The notes: generated by a model not told the origin, from the sequence alone. DNA of 64,000 nt from Brevibacillus composti (GCF_016406105.1 NZ_CP066308.1:2901501-2965500), one strand, 5' to 3'. Shown: positions 46,957 to 55,595, numbered from the stretch's first letter. Numbers and translations are program-made.

Positions 46957-47082
46957 ACTTTCACTCCGGTCATCCGTGCATTCGAATTCCAAAATCGGAT
47001 CTCAAGAACTATATTTCGACAGCCTAATGGTGTATTCCTGCCCTGGATTACTTAAGCTCATATACTATTATACAAAATATCG

Positions 47083-47100
47083 CTGACATATATTTGTCGG
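47083..47100. promoter_or_regulatory. operator-like palindrome upstream of brxF
   Basis: CTGACATATATTTGTCGG has CTGACA/TGTCGG half-sites around an AT-rich centre, in the A+T-rich stretch (47040-47118) that should hold the BREX promoter. It lies about 130 bp before the brxF start and 20 bp from the IS4 end. It could bind a BREX regulator, but no such gene is seen nearby. Confidence 0.4.
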
Positions 47101-47118
47101 TGAGTATATATTCGCATT

Positions 47119-48594
47119 CAATAGCGTTGCATTAAATTCGAACCCTTCTCTGTTATTCTAAATTGTGCTAAAAATGTTAAATTAAAGACGTCCATTGCAA
47201 GAAAAAATCTCCATAATTAGGGTAGCAGGTAGTCCTGTCCAAATCCCTAATCATAGGAGATCACGCATGGACAAGGATACACTACTTTCGTCATTTGGTA
47301 AATGGGTTGCACCCTTAAATGCAAAAATAATTTCCGACTGGACCACAGAAACCGGCGAAGACAAGTATGTGAAGAAGCTTACCACTCTAGCGTACCTTCT
47401 CATCTTCATGGACGCTCAGCTGAATCAGCGCAAGGCTTTGCGGGACATTGTCACCGAAATTGAGAATAACGAAGCCTTCCAGAAAGAACTCGGCATCACC
47501 TCCATCAGTATTTCGCAGCTTTCCAGGAAGAACAACAAGCTGTCGCCGGAACTTTTACAGCAGCTATTTGTCGATCTGGTCGCTCAGGTCACTCGCATTC
47601 GCACGCCTGCCGCTGGGCGAGTCGGTACGGTTAAACTGCTGGATTCCACGACCATGAGTCTGTGTCTTAGCAAGTACAAGTGGGCAACGTACCGGAAAAC
47701 GAAAGCCGGCGTGAAACTCCACTTACGCGTGACCTTCTGTGATCCGGATACGGTCTATCCGGAGAAGGCCGTGCTCACTCCGGCCAAGCCGTCAGATCGC
47801 ACCCAAATGGATGCGCTCATCGATGAAACCGGCGCTACTTATGTATTTGACCGCGGCTACGTGGACTACGAGAAATACGACCAGTACTGCTGGGATGGAG
47901 TCTTCTTCGTTACTCGGTTGAAAGACAATGCTATTGTCGAAGTGATGGATGAATTTCCAACAGCGGAAGGCTCGGTCATGACTCGGGATCGCATGGTGAA
48001 GATCGGCAAAGGGGCCAAACAGATGAAGCATGTTCTTCGCCTCATCGAAACCGTCGATTTAAAAGGAAATCCCATCCGAATCATAACGAACCGATTCGAT
48101 CTGACCGCTGAAGAAATCGGCGACTTGTACCGCAATCGCTGGAAGATTGAAACCTTCTTCCGATGGTTGAAGCAGCATCTGAAGTTGACGCGATTCTACG
48201 GTGAAGATGAAAACGCCGTATGGAACCAGATCCTGATTTGCCTGATTAGTTACTGCCTTCTGCTCCTGATGAAACTGGAGCTCTCGACAACTAAGTCGCT
48301 GCTTGATCTAAGCCGACTACTAAAATCGAATCTCACCAAGTCGTGGGAAGTTTTTAAAGCGGCTGTATTTCGAAAACCAGCACGCACTTCGAAAGGTCGG
48401 CAGAAGGTCGTGAAGAGCTAAGGCAACGCAAAGCAAGAAAAGGTAATCAGCACCTTGAAATCCTAGATATTACCAAATGGACAATGACTGCCTTGCATGC
48501 ATAGCCCCCTTAACTTTTTAGCCTATACGGCGGCAGGTCCGTTTTCGGAAAATTCTATAAACGATAGAAAAGCAATGTTTATGCAACGCTATTG
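47119..48594. mobile_element. IS4-family element
   Basis: The ends are perfect inverted repeats, CAATAGCGTTGCAT (47119-47132) and its complement (48581-48594). The flanking 10-mers (TATTCGCATT and AATTCAACTG) do not match, so no target duplication is present. That points to a deletion or rearrangement after insertion. Confidence 0.88.
47267..48421 (+). CDS. IS4 family transposase
   Basis: The ATG at 47267 follows AGGAGA and gives 384 residues. DDE catalytic residues: VKLLDSTTMSLCL (first Asp), ATYVFDRGYVDYEKYD (second Asp), and the YREK-type LYRNRWKIETFFRWLKQHL (Glu). It reads opposite to the defence genes. The reading frame is intact. The element separates the BREX operon from the nuclease gene upstream. 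Confidence 0.9.
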   Translation: MDKDTLLSSFGKWVAPLNAKIISDWTTETGEDKYVKKLTTLAYLLIFMDAQLNQRKALRDIVTEIENNEAFQKELGITSISISQLSRKNNKLSPELLQQLFVDLVAQVTRIRTPAAGRVGTVKLLDSTTMSLCLSKYKWATYRKTKAGVKLHLRVTFCDPDTVYPEKAVLTPAKPSDRTQMDALIDETGATYVFDRGYVDYEKYDQYCWDGVFFVTRLKDNAIVEVMDEFPTAEGSVMTRDRMVKIGKGAKQMKHVLRLIETVDLKGNPIRIITNRFDLTAEEIGDLYRNRWKIETFFRWLKQHLKLTRFYGEDENAVWNQILICLISYCLLLLMKLELSTTKSLLDLSRLLKSNLTKSWEVFKAAVFRKPARTSKGRQKVVKS

Positions 48595-48597
48595 AAT

Positions 48598-48695
48598 TCA
48601 ACTGTAAAAATTGTCTCGATCGTTTGTCGCGGCAGTCCGGATGGAGCGAGACGAGGAAGGAGTTGCTCAAAGAAGTTCCAATATGATACTCTCAT
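48598..48695 (-). pseudogene. 5' end of an operon gene cut by the IS4 element
   Basis: An ATG at 48695 overlaps the stop of the nuclease gene (ATGA), so translation is coupled. The frame reads MRVSYWNFFEQLLPRLAPSG... to TIFTVEF and meets the IS end at 48597. The remaining part is not present beyond the IS. The family is unknown from 33 residues; in pPIWI-RE islands a helicase gene follows the nuclease, which makes that a possible identity. Confidence 0.65.
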
Positions 48696-49759
48696 TCGTT
48701 CATCGCCTCCCTTTCCAGCACTCTTAGGATATCTTTTTCATTAATTACCTGAAGATGACTCGTATGAGACGCGAGTGCTTGTGTAACGAGCCTTGCATAA
48801 CCGGGATATAGTTTATTTCGGTATTGCGGAATGACAATATATACATGAGGCTCTCGATATTTCTCTAGTTTGTGAGGTTGCATCTTGTTGAAGAAGTTGG
48901 CCAAATGAAGCGGATGCTTAAAATCTTTCATATCCAAATATACAGAATGGGAATCTAACTGAATCGCAAGATCAAATCGATCAACTTGCGGGAATAGTGT
49001 TACTTTGTAGCCTTTCTTTGTAAGCCAATCTTTGACAGAGAGTTCTGCCAAACCCGGTAACATCGTGTAACGATAAATTCCATAACGCAGTCTCTGCAAG
49101 GGCTGGGTAGTTTCCCATCTCTTAAGATCTTCGCGACTGGACAGATTACCGCAGAGATCTTCTGTCCCACATTGCCAGTTATCGTTACGATACTCCAGTG
49201 TCCATCCGCATCGTGGACATCTACGATATCGGTCTGAATCATCCGTCATATCTTCATAACAGCGACTTAGCCGCTTCATCAATTCCGTATCTTGCAACTC
49301 CAGCCCGAACTCCATTAAACGATGTGCCGATACTACCGGATTCGTAATGATAAACTCACGAACCTTTCTGTACTTCTCCTCCAACATTGGTACCGTACCC
49401 CGACAGTAATGCAAAATTTCTAACATTTCTTGCGCTTGCGCTTCTTCCGGCGAGTCATAAAGGAAGATAAATTCACGAGCCGCTGGCGACAAGCCCAGAT
49501 ATGGGATCAGGAGCGGAGCTTCCAGCGGAAAAATATCGTCAACAGGAATGCCCCATTCAGCTGCCGGTTTCTGAAGGAATTGGATGAGTGATGGCAAGTC
49601 TATTGGAGCATCTTTTCCTTGCAGCATCAGAAGGCGTACAAACTGCATATGTCCTTTGCGTAACAGAGTCGGCAGCTCGCTGAAGTCTTCTCCCCACTGT
49701 TCCAAACCTGCGATTAAGTTCAGCAGACAATCCCTAACATCATTCTTGTCAATTTGCAT
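48692..49759 (-). CDS. PD-(D/E)XK nuclease-like protein, pPIWI-RE_Y type
   Basis: The protein has 355 residues. The N-terminal half is helical (about 1-170), followed by a zinc ribbon (RRCPRCGWTLEYRNDNWQC ... EDLC). The C-terminal domain has the nuclease pattern RFDLAIQLDSHSVYLDMKDFKHP (Asp at the first position; D-x-K at the second). This layout is that of the REase proteins accompanying prokaryotic Piwi-RE islands, but no Piwi gene is present. Its 3' neighbour is truncated by IS4, so a once larger defence operon joined to BREX is likely. ATG 49759; the ribosome site (GGTGGTG) is moderate. Confidence 0.65.
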   Translation of the reverse strand: MQIDKNDVRDCLLNLIAGLEQWGEDFSELPTLLRKGHMQFVRLLMLQGKDAPIDLPSLIQFLQKPAAEWGIPVDDIFPLEAPLLIPYLGLSPAAREFIFLYDSPEEAQAQEMLEILHYCRGTVPMLEEKYRKVREFIITNPVVSAHRLMEFGLELQDTELMKRLSRCYEDMTDDSDRYRRCPRCGWTLEYRNDNWQCGTEDLCGNLSSREDLKRWETTQPLQRLRYGIYRYTMLPGLAELSVKDWLTKKGYKVTLFPQVDRFDLAIQLDSHSVYLDMKDFKHPLHLANFFNKMQPHKLEKYREPHVYIVIPQYRNKLYPGYARLVTQALASHTSHLQVINEKDILRVLEREAMNE

Positions 49760-49854
49760 TTCAACACCACCGGTAATAAGCTAAAATCACCTGGTATATT
49801 TTTTATTTTAAAGTTAAGTCATGACAACTGCTTGTCAGCGAATGTACGTTCTAC

Positions 49855-49882
49855 AAAAAAACGACCAGAACGATTCTGGTCG
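49855..49882 (-). terminator. strong terminator
   Basis: CGACCAGAA and TTCTGGTCG with a 3-nt loop are followed on the minus strand by seven T. It ends the small-gene transcript from 50307. Confidence 0.92.
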
Positions 49883-49928
49883 CGTAGCAATCCTAATTCA
49901 CATTTGGTAAGAAAGCAAAATTCAATCT

Positions 49929-50070
49929 CTAATCATATTCGGTTAGAAGTAATTCCCTTTTACAGACATCACACTGAACCTTGATAACCAATCCTAGGCT
50001 TGTTGGTATAAATATGTACGCAAACTTTGCTCCAGTTACATCTTTGGCTTCACATTTATCCCATCTAAAG
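49929..50070 (-). pseudogene. small CxxC reading frame without start
   Basis: The frame SFRWDKCEAKDVTGAKFAY... IKVQCDVCKRELLLTEYD ends at 49929 and is open to about 50100, but no ATG, GTG or TTG is in frame. C-x(n)-CDVC-type cysteines suggest a zinc site. It lies just after the 80-residue gene in another frame, so the pair may be one frameshifted gene. Confidence 0.4.
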
Positions 50071-50307
50071 GATAAAGTTATGCTCGTATAAAGCCTTCGT
50101 TATTTTTGATTCGATGTCAAATATATTCCGATTGTCTTCGTAAAAGCTCTTATAATCAAATTTGTAAGCTCCATCATCTCTGCAAATCATTCCTGCTTTA
50201 AGCCTGTCTCCTTTTGCTTTCATCATATCGGGAATGGGTTCCAGAATCTCCAAATATTTCAAGACACCATCAATATCGGCAGCTGAAACGTTGATTTCAT
50301 CTCTCAT
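50065..50307 (-). CDS. 80-residue protein of unknown function
   Basis: The ATG at 50307 is preceded by GGAG. The product (MRDEINVSAADIDGVLKYLEILE... to ALYEHNFIL) is acidic and helical, with a conserved-looking GDRLKAGMICRDDGAYKFDYKSFYE segment. The DUF6508 family is a possible match but unproven. It precedes a CxxC frame and a terminator. Confidence 0.5.
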   Translation of the reverse strand: MRDEINVSAADIDGVLKYLEILEPIPDMMKAKGDRLKAGMICRDDGAYKFDYKSFYEDNRNIFDIESKITKALYEHNFIL

Positions 50308-50483
50308 ATAACAATTTCTCCGAATGATTTTTTAGTCGATAGATGCCCATCGTTTGAACTCTGACGGCAAACTCCCAACACTTTTTCCGTTCACCGCTGC
50401 GCTGCTCGATGATCGGCTATACCGACTCCGTGAAGAAAGTTTCGGCTACACATTCCAGCTTGAAAGGTTCTTCTAGTCTTTCT

Positions 50484-52148
50484 TCAAAAACGAATCTTCC
50501 CCAACTCCTCCCGGAAAGCCGGTCTTCGCGGAAATTTGGTTAACAATTTTTGTGTGACGGTGAACGCTTCTTTCCGCCCGCCAACCTGTTGAAGCATTCG
50601 AATGATCCGGCAAACATCGGCGTAATCTCGCCTGTCCCTGGATTGATCCGCCCGGAATTCGATATATGCCACGAAAAGCGCCTTCACCTCCTCCGGGTAA
50701 TGCGGAAGCAATTGCTCATAGAACGATTCAATTCGGTAAGGTGCCTTGCGGACGTATTCCAAAAGCCGTGCGAACATCTCCTCTTCCACCAGGATTTGGG
50801 TATATGTGTGCTCTCCCCTCGGGCTCTGCTCCATTTGATCTAACAGATCTTGCAGATACAAGGACCATTCTCCCTCATCGGAAAATGTATCCTTCACAGA
50901 GCGATAATACGCATACTCTCCGTTCACGATCAGCTCCATCCCGAGTTTCCGCTGCTGTTCGACTTGTCCTGTGCGATGGTATGCCTCATACCGATATTTC
51001 TTCCAGCGATAGACGAGCCCCGGCAGCCCCTGATCTTGAGCTTCCCCGGCCTCTGCCAATCGGATCGCTTCCTCGGCATCGCCTTGCTCAAGCGCCGCAC
51101 GAATCGCAATCTCCCGGATTTCCGGGAAATGCAGATGTTTATACAAATAAGCTTTCGCCTGTTCTTCACCTGAACGTTCCAAAATTTGACCATATCGGAG
51201 CACAGTTACCCGCTCGTCTGTGTACTCCCGCGACCAATTGCTTCCGGACGTATGACCCAGGAGCGAATCCGCCGCATCATCCCATTGATGTTGCATCTGT
51301 TCCGACTCGATCAGCGCGCCCGCCGCCTCGAGGAGCGCGAGCTGCCAATCCGACCACCCGTCGTAATAAGGCTGGTGTGTCTCCTCCAACAACCGGTGGA
51401 AAATCTTCAAGCGTTCTTCCGCCGGAATATGATGGTGATCCTGAACCAGCTTGAAGATCGATTCCAGACAGCTTTCGATCACGATCCCGACTCCACCGTC
51501 CGAATCGTCGGCGGACTGCAATAATTCAATCATCTCTTCGATGATGCAAAACAGAATCGCCAGCCCGTGCAACCATTCCTCTTCATCGAAGGCGGAGAGA
51601 GCCTTTTCAGCGACGATCTCCGCACCTTCCACCGCGCGGCTTACGTTCCGCCAAGACACAAAACCATGATCATCCGAATATGTGTCAATGTAGGATCGGA
51701 TCAACCGTCGGCAGGCGTCCAACTCTTGATCTGCGCCACTTTTCGACAAATGGAGTCTGATGCGCTCTTCCGCGGCATATGAATCCGATGTAATCGAGAG
51801 CAGCAATTCGATTAATTTCTCCTTGCTCTCTGCTTCCAACAGTTGCCGGAGAGACGGCTCCGTTGAAGATGCCTCGTCTGCTTCTCTATTCTTAAGCTCG
51901 AGGAATACGGCGACTTGATGCTTGCATACCGGCCCGAAATCGTACGGACAATCGCATTCTGATTCCATAATGTTTCCCTCGTCGTCCAGCTCTACGTAGA
52001 CCTCATAATCTTCGTTCCCGCGCACAACCGAAGTGTACTTTCTTTCGGCAAACGATTTCAAGGAAATCACCCGGCCTTCGGACGCGTATTCCTTCCCTCT
52101 GTGTACAACTGCTGGATCAATGAATCTGAAAAAATCGAATAAATTCAA
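50484..52148 (-). CDS. SWIM zinc-finger family protein
   Basis: The preferred start is TTG 52148: AAAGGGGGCGG lies upstream and it overlaps the preceding stop (TTGA), giving 554 residues. The N-terminal SWIM domain is ESECDCPYDFGPVCKHQVAVF (C-x-C-x(n)-C-x-H). A long helical repeat region follows (about residues 110-540), like TPR-type SWIM proteins. These are often found in defence or DNA-related loci, but no activity is known. It seems to form an operon with the ParB-like gene before it. Confidence 0.78.
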   Translation of the reverse strand: MNLFDFFRFIDPAVVHRGKEYASEGRVISLKSFAERKYTSVVRGNEDYEVYVELDDEGNIMESECDCPYDFGPVCKHQVAVFLELKNREADEASSTEPSLRQLLEAESKEKLIELLLSITSDSYAAEERIRLHLSKSGADQELDACRRLIRSYIDTYSDDHGFVSWRNVSRAVEGAEIVAEKALSAFDEEEWLHGLAILFCIIEEMIELLQSADDSDGGVGIVIESCLESIFKLVQDHHHIPAEERLKIFHRLLEETHQPYYDGWSDWQLALLEAAGALIESEQMQHQWDDAADSLLGHTSGSNWSREYTDERVTVLRYGQILERSGEEQAKAYLYKHLHFPEIREIAIRAALEQGDAEEAIRLAEAGEAQDQGLPGLVYRWKKYRYEAYHRTGQVEQQRKLGMELIVNGEYAYYRSVKDTFSDEGEWSLYLQDLLDQMEQSPRGEHTYTQILVEEEMFARLLEYVRKAPYRIESFYEQLLPHYPEEVKALFVAYIEFRADQSRDRRDYADVCRIIRMLQQVGGRKEAFTVTQKLLTKFPRRPAFREELGKIRF

Positions 52149-52588
52149 GAGGACCGCCCCCTTTGGACGCTTCTTTCCACCTTGGAATTCCAATAGTCGA
52201 TGAACGTCTGATAAGATCGTACAGAAGTAAAGAAGGGAATATGTTGGTCTGCCGACAAACGATAGGCCTCAAGACGCTGTACCTGCTTTCTTCTAGCTTT
52301 TGCTACACGATGGTTACCGTCGATGGTAAGGTAAACCTCAGGCAAAATTTCGGCTTGGATGATCGGTTTGGATAGGTCCGCAGCCTCGACATGTTCATCT
52401 TTTAGAAATGGTGACAGCGACACAGATCGTATATCGATAGCCGTTTTGAAAAAATCCCTTTCACTGTCTTCTATCATTCGAATCACGCATGTGATGTTCC
52501 ATTCAAATATACCGTTTCGGAACAACTCGTCCGTTTCATGAACAGGAACAGGGACAAAGTTCGGATTCATTGTTAATTTCCTTGACAT
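52145..52588 (-). CDS. ParB-like domain protein
   Basis: This 147-residue protein has a ParB/Srx-type motif VYLTIDGNHRVAKARRKQVQRLEAYRL (about 86-112). G-N-H-R is the signature of ParB-like nucleases and Srx, here with an Asp before it. The ATG at 52588 follows GGGAG. The stop overlaps the SWIM gene start, so they are co-translated. The region upstream ends at the IS110 copy at about 52628, so the promoter may have been cut off. Confidence 0.65.
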   Translation of the reverse strand: MSRKLTMNPNFVPVPVHETDELFRNGIFEWNITCVIRMIEDSERDFFKTAIDIRSVSLSPFLKDEHVEAADLSKPIIQAEILPEVYLTIDGNHRVAKARRKQVQRLEAYRLSADQHIPFFTSVRSYQTFIDYWNSKVERSVQRGRSS

Positions 52589-52639
52589 CTTTTTTCTCCC
52601 TCAATGCGCTATGACACATGCCCTCATAGACCCCCATGC

Positions 52640-52872
52640 CGCTAATGCGGCACCAGCAGATGATGAAAATGGGCGAATGCGGTACAATATTCCTGCGGCT
52701 GGTGGAGGGAGGTCGTTGTTTCTTGGTGCTGCGAGCCCGACTCTTAGACGGACCCCAACGACCAGGTGCACCACAGATTGTCGCTCCTTCGGGAAGCACG
52801 CGGGATAGAATGGCCCATGTGTGGTCGTTGCACCAGCCCTCAATCGACAAAGCCGCAAGGAGATTGTCCATC
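52640..52872 (+). ncRNA. candidate IS110 bridge RNA, copy B
   Basis: This is the non-coding 5' end of the element, 233 bp. It keeps the blocks shared with copy A (GTGCACCACAGATTGTCGC, CAGCCCTCAATCG, GATGATGAAAAT) and the GCCGC/GCGGC stem with a TAAT loop in place of TGCC. Differences cluster in the segments expected to pair with donor or target. Confidence 0.55.
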
Positions 52873-54100
52873 ATGGATGTCGTCTACAGCCATGTCTGTG
52901 GACTGGATGTCCACAAAAAGACGGTCGTGGCCTGCATTATCACGCCGGACGAGAAAGAAATCCGCACATTCTCGACCATGACCGACGATCTGTTGCAGAT
53001 GGTGGACTGGATCAAGAGCAAAGGTTGCACCCACGCCGCCATGGAAAGCACCGGTTCCTACTGGAAACCCGTCTATAACCTGTTGGAGACGGAAGAGATT
53101 CAAACCTTGGTCGTCAATGCGCAGCATATCAAGCATGTTCCCGGACGAAAAACCGATGTGAAGGATGCCGAGTGGATCGCTTCGTTGCTCCGGCATGGAT
53201 TGCTCCGAGGCAGCTTCATTCCGCCACGTGATCAACGGGAGCTTCGCGAGTTGATCCGATACCGCCGTATTCTGATCGAGGAGCGGGCACGAGAAGTCAA
53301 CCGGATTCAGAAAGTGCTGGAAGGCGCCAACATCAAACTGTCGTCGGTAGCCAGCGATATTCTGGGCAAATCGGCGCGTGCGATGATCGAAGCGCTGATA
53401 GCCGGTAACGTTGATCCGGAATCCTTGTCGGAGTTGGCACTTCGGCGTCTGAAGAACAAGAAAGCGGATCTCCAGCGCGCGCTCAAAGGACTGATCGGCC
53501 CGCACCAACGGTTGATGCTCCAAACCCAACTGCGGCACGTCGATGAACTGGACGCGCTGATTCAACAGTTGGACGAGGAGATCAAGAGGCGGATGCTCCC
53601 TTTTGAGGAAGACCTGGAGCGGCTGGAAACCATTCCCGGGGTGGCCCGGCGGACGGCGGAACAAATTGTCGCTGAAACGGGTACCGACATGAGCCGCTTG
53701 CCGTCTGCCGCTCATTTGTGTTCGTGGGCGGGGTTGGCTCCAGGGAACAACGAAAGTGCTGGGAAACGAAAGTCCGGGCGAACGACCAAAGGGAATCCGA
53801 AGCTTAGGAAGCGCTCTCATCGAGGCGGCACGGGCAGCAGTCCGAACGAAACACACGTATCTGTCCAGTCTATATCATCGCATTGCCGCCAGACGAGGGG
53901 CCAATCGGGCGGCTGTGGCGGTGGCCCATCGGATCCTGACCATCGTCTACCATCTGCTAAAGGAAAAACAGGTTTACAACGAACTGGGGCCTCATTATTA
54001 CGAAGAACGCCGGCGTGAACAGATGGCCCGACAAGCGATACGGAAGTTGGAAATGTTAGGATATGACGTTATGTTAAAAGAACGGGAGCAAACTGCATAA
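52873..54100 (+). pseudogene. IS110 recombinase, frameshifted
   Basis: The ATG at 52873 begins MDVVYSHVCGLDVHKKTVVACIITP, and the first two-thirds match copy A, with [19 protein letters not shown] and ESAGKRKSG. Near 53805 (AAGCTTAGGAAG) the frame shifts; the remainder (SALIEAARAAVRTKHTYLSSLYHRIAARRGANRA) continues in another frame to 54100. The protein would lose its last 80 residues, so it is probably inactive unless the shift is an error. Confidence 0.82.
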
Positions 54101-54252
54101 TCCCCTATCATTTTCCAATTTGAAGCGATGTAACGGTGGGTTGGCCTTTTTGTGCTTTTTAGCGACTATTATTTTCGGGATAGAATGAAAAAGACTTTCT
54201 AGTTGCTTATAAATAAACCCACTGTATCCTCAACAGAGATACACTGGGTTGG

Positions 54253-54645
54253 CTAAATGGTGAATAGCGGCAAACCGAATGCTTCTCGAACAAAGCTCAT
54301 GTCATGATCTCTTGATACAAGACCGAGCTGATGCTCGATAGATGTTGCAATAATAATAGCGTCTGGGGTTTTAAGCTTACGGCCCTTTGACCTTTGTTCC
54401 CTTCTTATGTCTCCGGCAAGCCGGGCAACACTTGAACTAACCTCAATACATCTGCGTGAATTAAACAGCTTGATCCCTTGCAAGCGAAATTCGGAATCTA
54501 ATCCGCTGAACACTTCACATTCCGTAATAACGGAAAAATAGATAGGCATTCGATCATCCTTGGCCTGCCTGACAAACTCCAACGCGGCATGCTCACCTGC
54601 AAGCAGTGCAATGGCAATATTCGTATCGAATAAATAACCATCCAT
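54253..54645 (-). CDS. VapC-type PIN domain toxin
   Basis: This 130-residue PIN-domain protein has the acidic triad: YLFDTNIAIALL (Asp7), VITECEVFSG (Glu44), TPDAIIIATS (Asp95) and SRDHDMSF. It is expected to be a Mg2+-dependent RNase. The gene starts directly after the antitoxin stop without any gap. It is located 0.6 kb inside the sigK junction, where toxin-antitoxin pairs may stabilise an element. Confidence 0.85.
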   Translation of the reverse strand: MDGYLFDTNIAIALLAGEHAALEFVRQAKDDRMPIYFSVITECEVFSGLDSEFRLQGIKLFNSRRCIEVSSSVARLAGDIRREQRSKGRKLKTPDAIIIATSIEHQLGLVSRDHDMSFVREAFGLPLFTI

Positions 54646-54879
54646 CTAATTCCACTCTTCCTCGCGCATTTTTTTGACTTCGTCCGTCAATCGTTTAGCT
54701 TGTTCCGGAGTCAATATTCCTGCCGATTCGAGTATGTCATCAATGGAGTAGTCATCCTCGACTTCAATCGTTTGGTTATCCAAATTAATTTTCACTTTGC
54801 TTTGCGTAATATTCATTTTCGTCAAAATGGAGCGAAGCTCATTTGCCGTTTGTTGATCCATTTTTTTGGGCAGGGACAT
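54646..54879 (-). CDS. antitoxin of the VapC-type toxin
   Basis: The ATG at 54879 follows AAGGAGG and gives 77 residues (MSLPKKMDQQTANELRSILTKMN... to TDEVKKMREEEWN). An N-terminal helical portion precedes an acidic strand (NLDNQTIEVEDDYSIDDIL) and a charged C-terminal helix, suited to occlude the PIN active site. It is the first gene of the pair. Confidence 0.75.
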   Translation of the reverse strand: MSLPKKMDQQTANELRSILTKMNITQSKVKINLDNQTIEVEDDYSIDDILESAGILTPEQAKRLTDEVKKMREEEWN

Positions 54880-54900
54880 TAAAGGACGTCCTCCTTCCAA

Positions 54901-55238
54901 TCTGAGATTTGAGCTCTTATATCATACCGGCAACGGATACAGGAGAAATGCCTTTTACCGTTAGCCATAACAGACACGGAATTCATTGGCGAAAGTCATC
55001 ATGAGAAAATGATTTCAGGATTTCTGATGTACTCATCTCTATACCAAGTTTGTATGTCATAATCGTTTCTTCTGTCATACTGGAGCGCTTCATTTCGTGT
55101 TACCAACAGTATAACATAACACACTCAAAATCCAGAAGGAGATAAGCTGGCCTCTTTCGGAATAGCTTATCGATCCAGATGGCTTGTCCGCCCTCACCGA
55201 ACAAACCTCCCGCTGCACACAAACCGCGCCGCTTCCTG
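54901..55238. other. about 340 bp without a gene
   Basis: No coding frame with a ribosome site was found. It is the element's last stretch before the sigK junction and holds A+T-rich DNA followed by a G+C-richer part near 55140. The strand opposite could encode the altered end of the recombinase after inversion (see finding). Confidence 0.4.
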
Positions 55239-55290
55239 ACATCGGTTCGTGTTCATAACGTGTTCACAATATGGGCGACCAGCCGCAGGT
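55239..55290 (-). other. recombination junction, element arm to sigK 5' half
   Basis: Arm GACATCGGTTCGTGTTCA at 55239-55256 (plus strand), 7 bp, then crossover TT (55264-55265), then sigK 5' half read on the minus strand. Joining it with 20673-20699 makes a 52-bp site of perfect 18-bp inverted arms, 7 bp, AA, 7 bp. Confidence 0.88.
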
Positions 55291-55462
55291 TATGTTCGAT
55301 TAGCTTGTTCCTCGCCATCGGATCACCCTTGGCCATCAGCCGGAGATACTTTTCCTCTTCTGTGTCAGGCAGCGGCTGGGGAAAAGCATTGTTCTTGACA
55401 TAGGCCACGAACAGCATGATTTCTTTGATGAACAGCGATAGCGCTGCAAAGATGCTGGACAC
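55253..55462 (-). pseudogene. sigK: sigK 5' half (spoIVCB-like gene segment)
   Basis: The best start is GTG 55462 after GGGAGGTG; another GTG at 55471 is possible. The protein portion is [30 protein letters not shown]... to [15 protein letters not shown], which is the N-terminus of SigK, including the pro-sequence that must be processed and the start of region 2. After HIV the frame goes into element DNA (NTL, stop). It is completed by the segment at 20700-21210 after recombination at AA: GTG-AAA-AAG-TTC restores V-K-K-F. Confidence 0.92.
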
Positions 55463-55497
55463 GCTTGCCACCTCCCACGAAGGATATCCGTTTATTT

Positions 55498-55526
55498 AAC
55501 CTTATGTGGGCTCCTGCCTACACGTG
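55498..55526 (-). promoter_or_regulatory. sigma-E/K-like promoter candidate for sigK
   Basis: On the minus strand AC is followed after 17 nt by CATAAGGTT, which resembles the SigK consensus (AC, 16-17 nt, CATAnnnTA). It lies about 40 nt upstream of the sigK start. Auto-activation is known for sigK; the match here is by eye. Confidence 0.4.
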
Positions 55527-55595
55527 CCTGTACCGGGCTATTCGGTTCCTCCGTTTTTTCTCCGACGTGCATGCGCTTATCCCCCTCACAATAGC

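Larger units (their letters stand above)
52628..54176. mobile_element. IS110-family element, copy B
   Basis: It is homologous to copy A at 23.9-25.4 kb over its length, in opposite orientation. Ends as for copy A: TAGACCCCCATGCCGC at the left, and GCTTTTTAGCGACTATTATTTTCG at about 54154-54176. Confidence 0.8.

Noticed and set aside
49754..49984. 76-codon plus-strand frame over the terminator at 49.86 kb
   Set aside because: It runs through a strong minus-strand terminator and has no ribosome site.
52840..53856. 338-codon minus-strand frame opposite IS110 copy B
   Set aside because: It is the reverse shadow of a gene with strong homology to copy A.
23932..54176. Inversion caused directly by recombination between the two IS110 copies
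   Set aside because: The copies are clearly diverged (many amino-acid changes), so they are not products of a recent exchange; kept only as possible substrates in the model.
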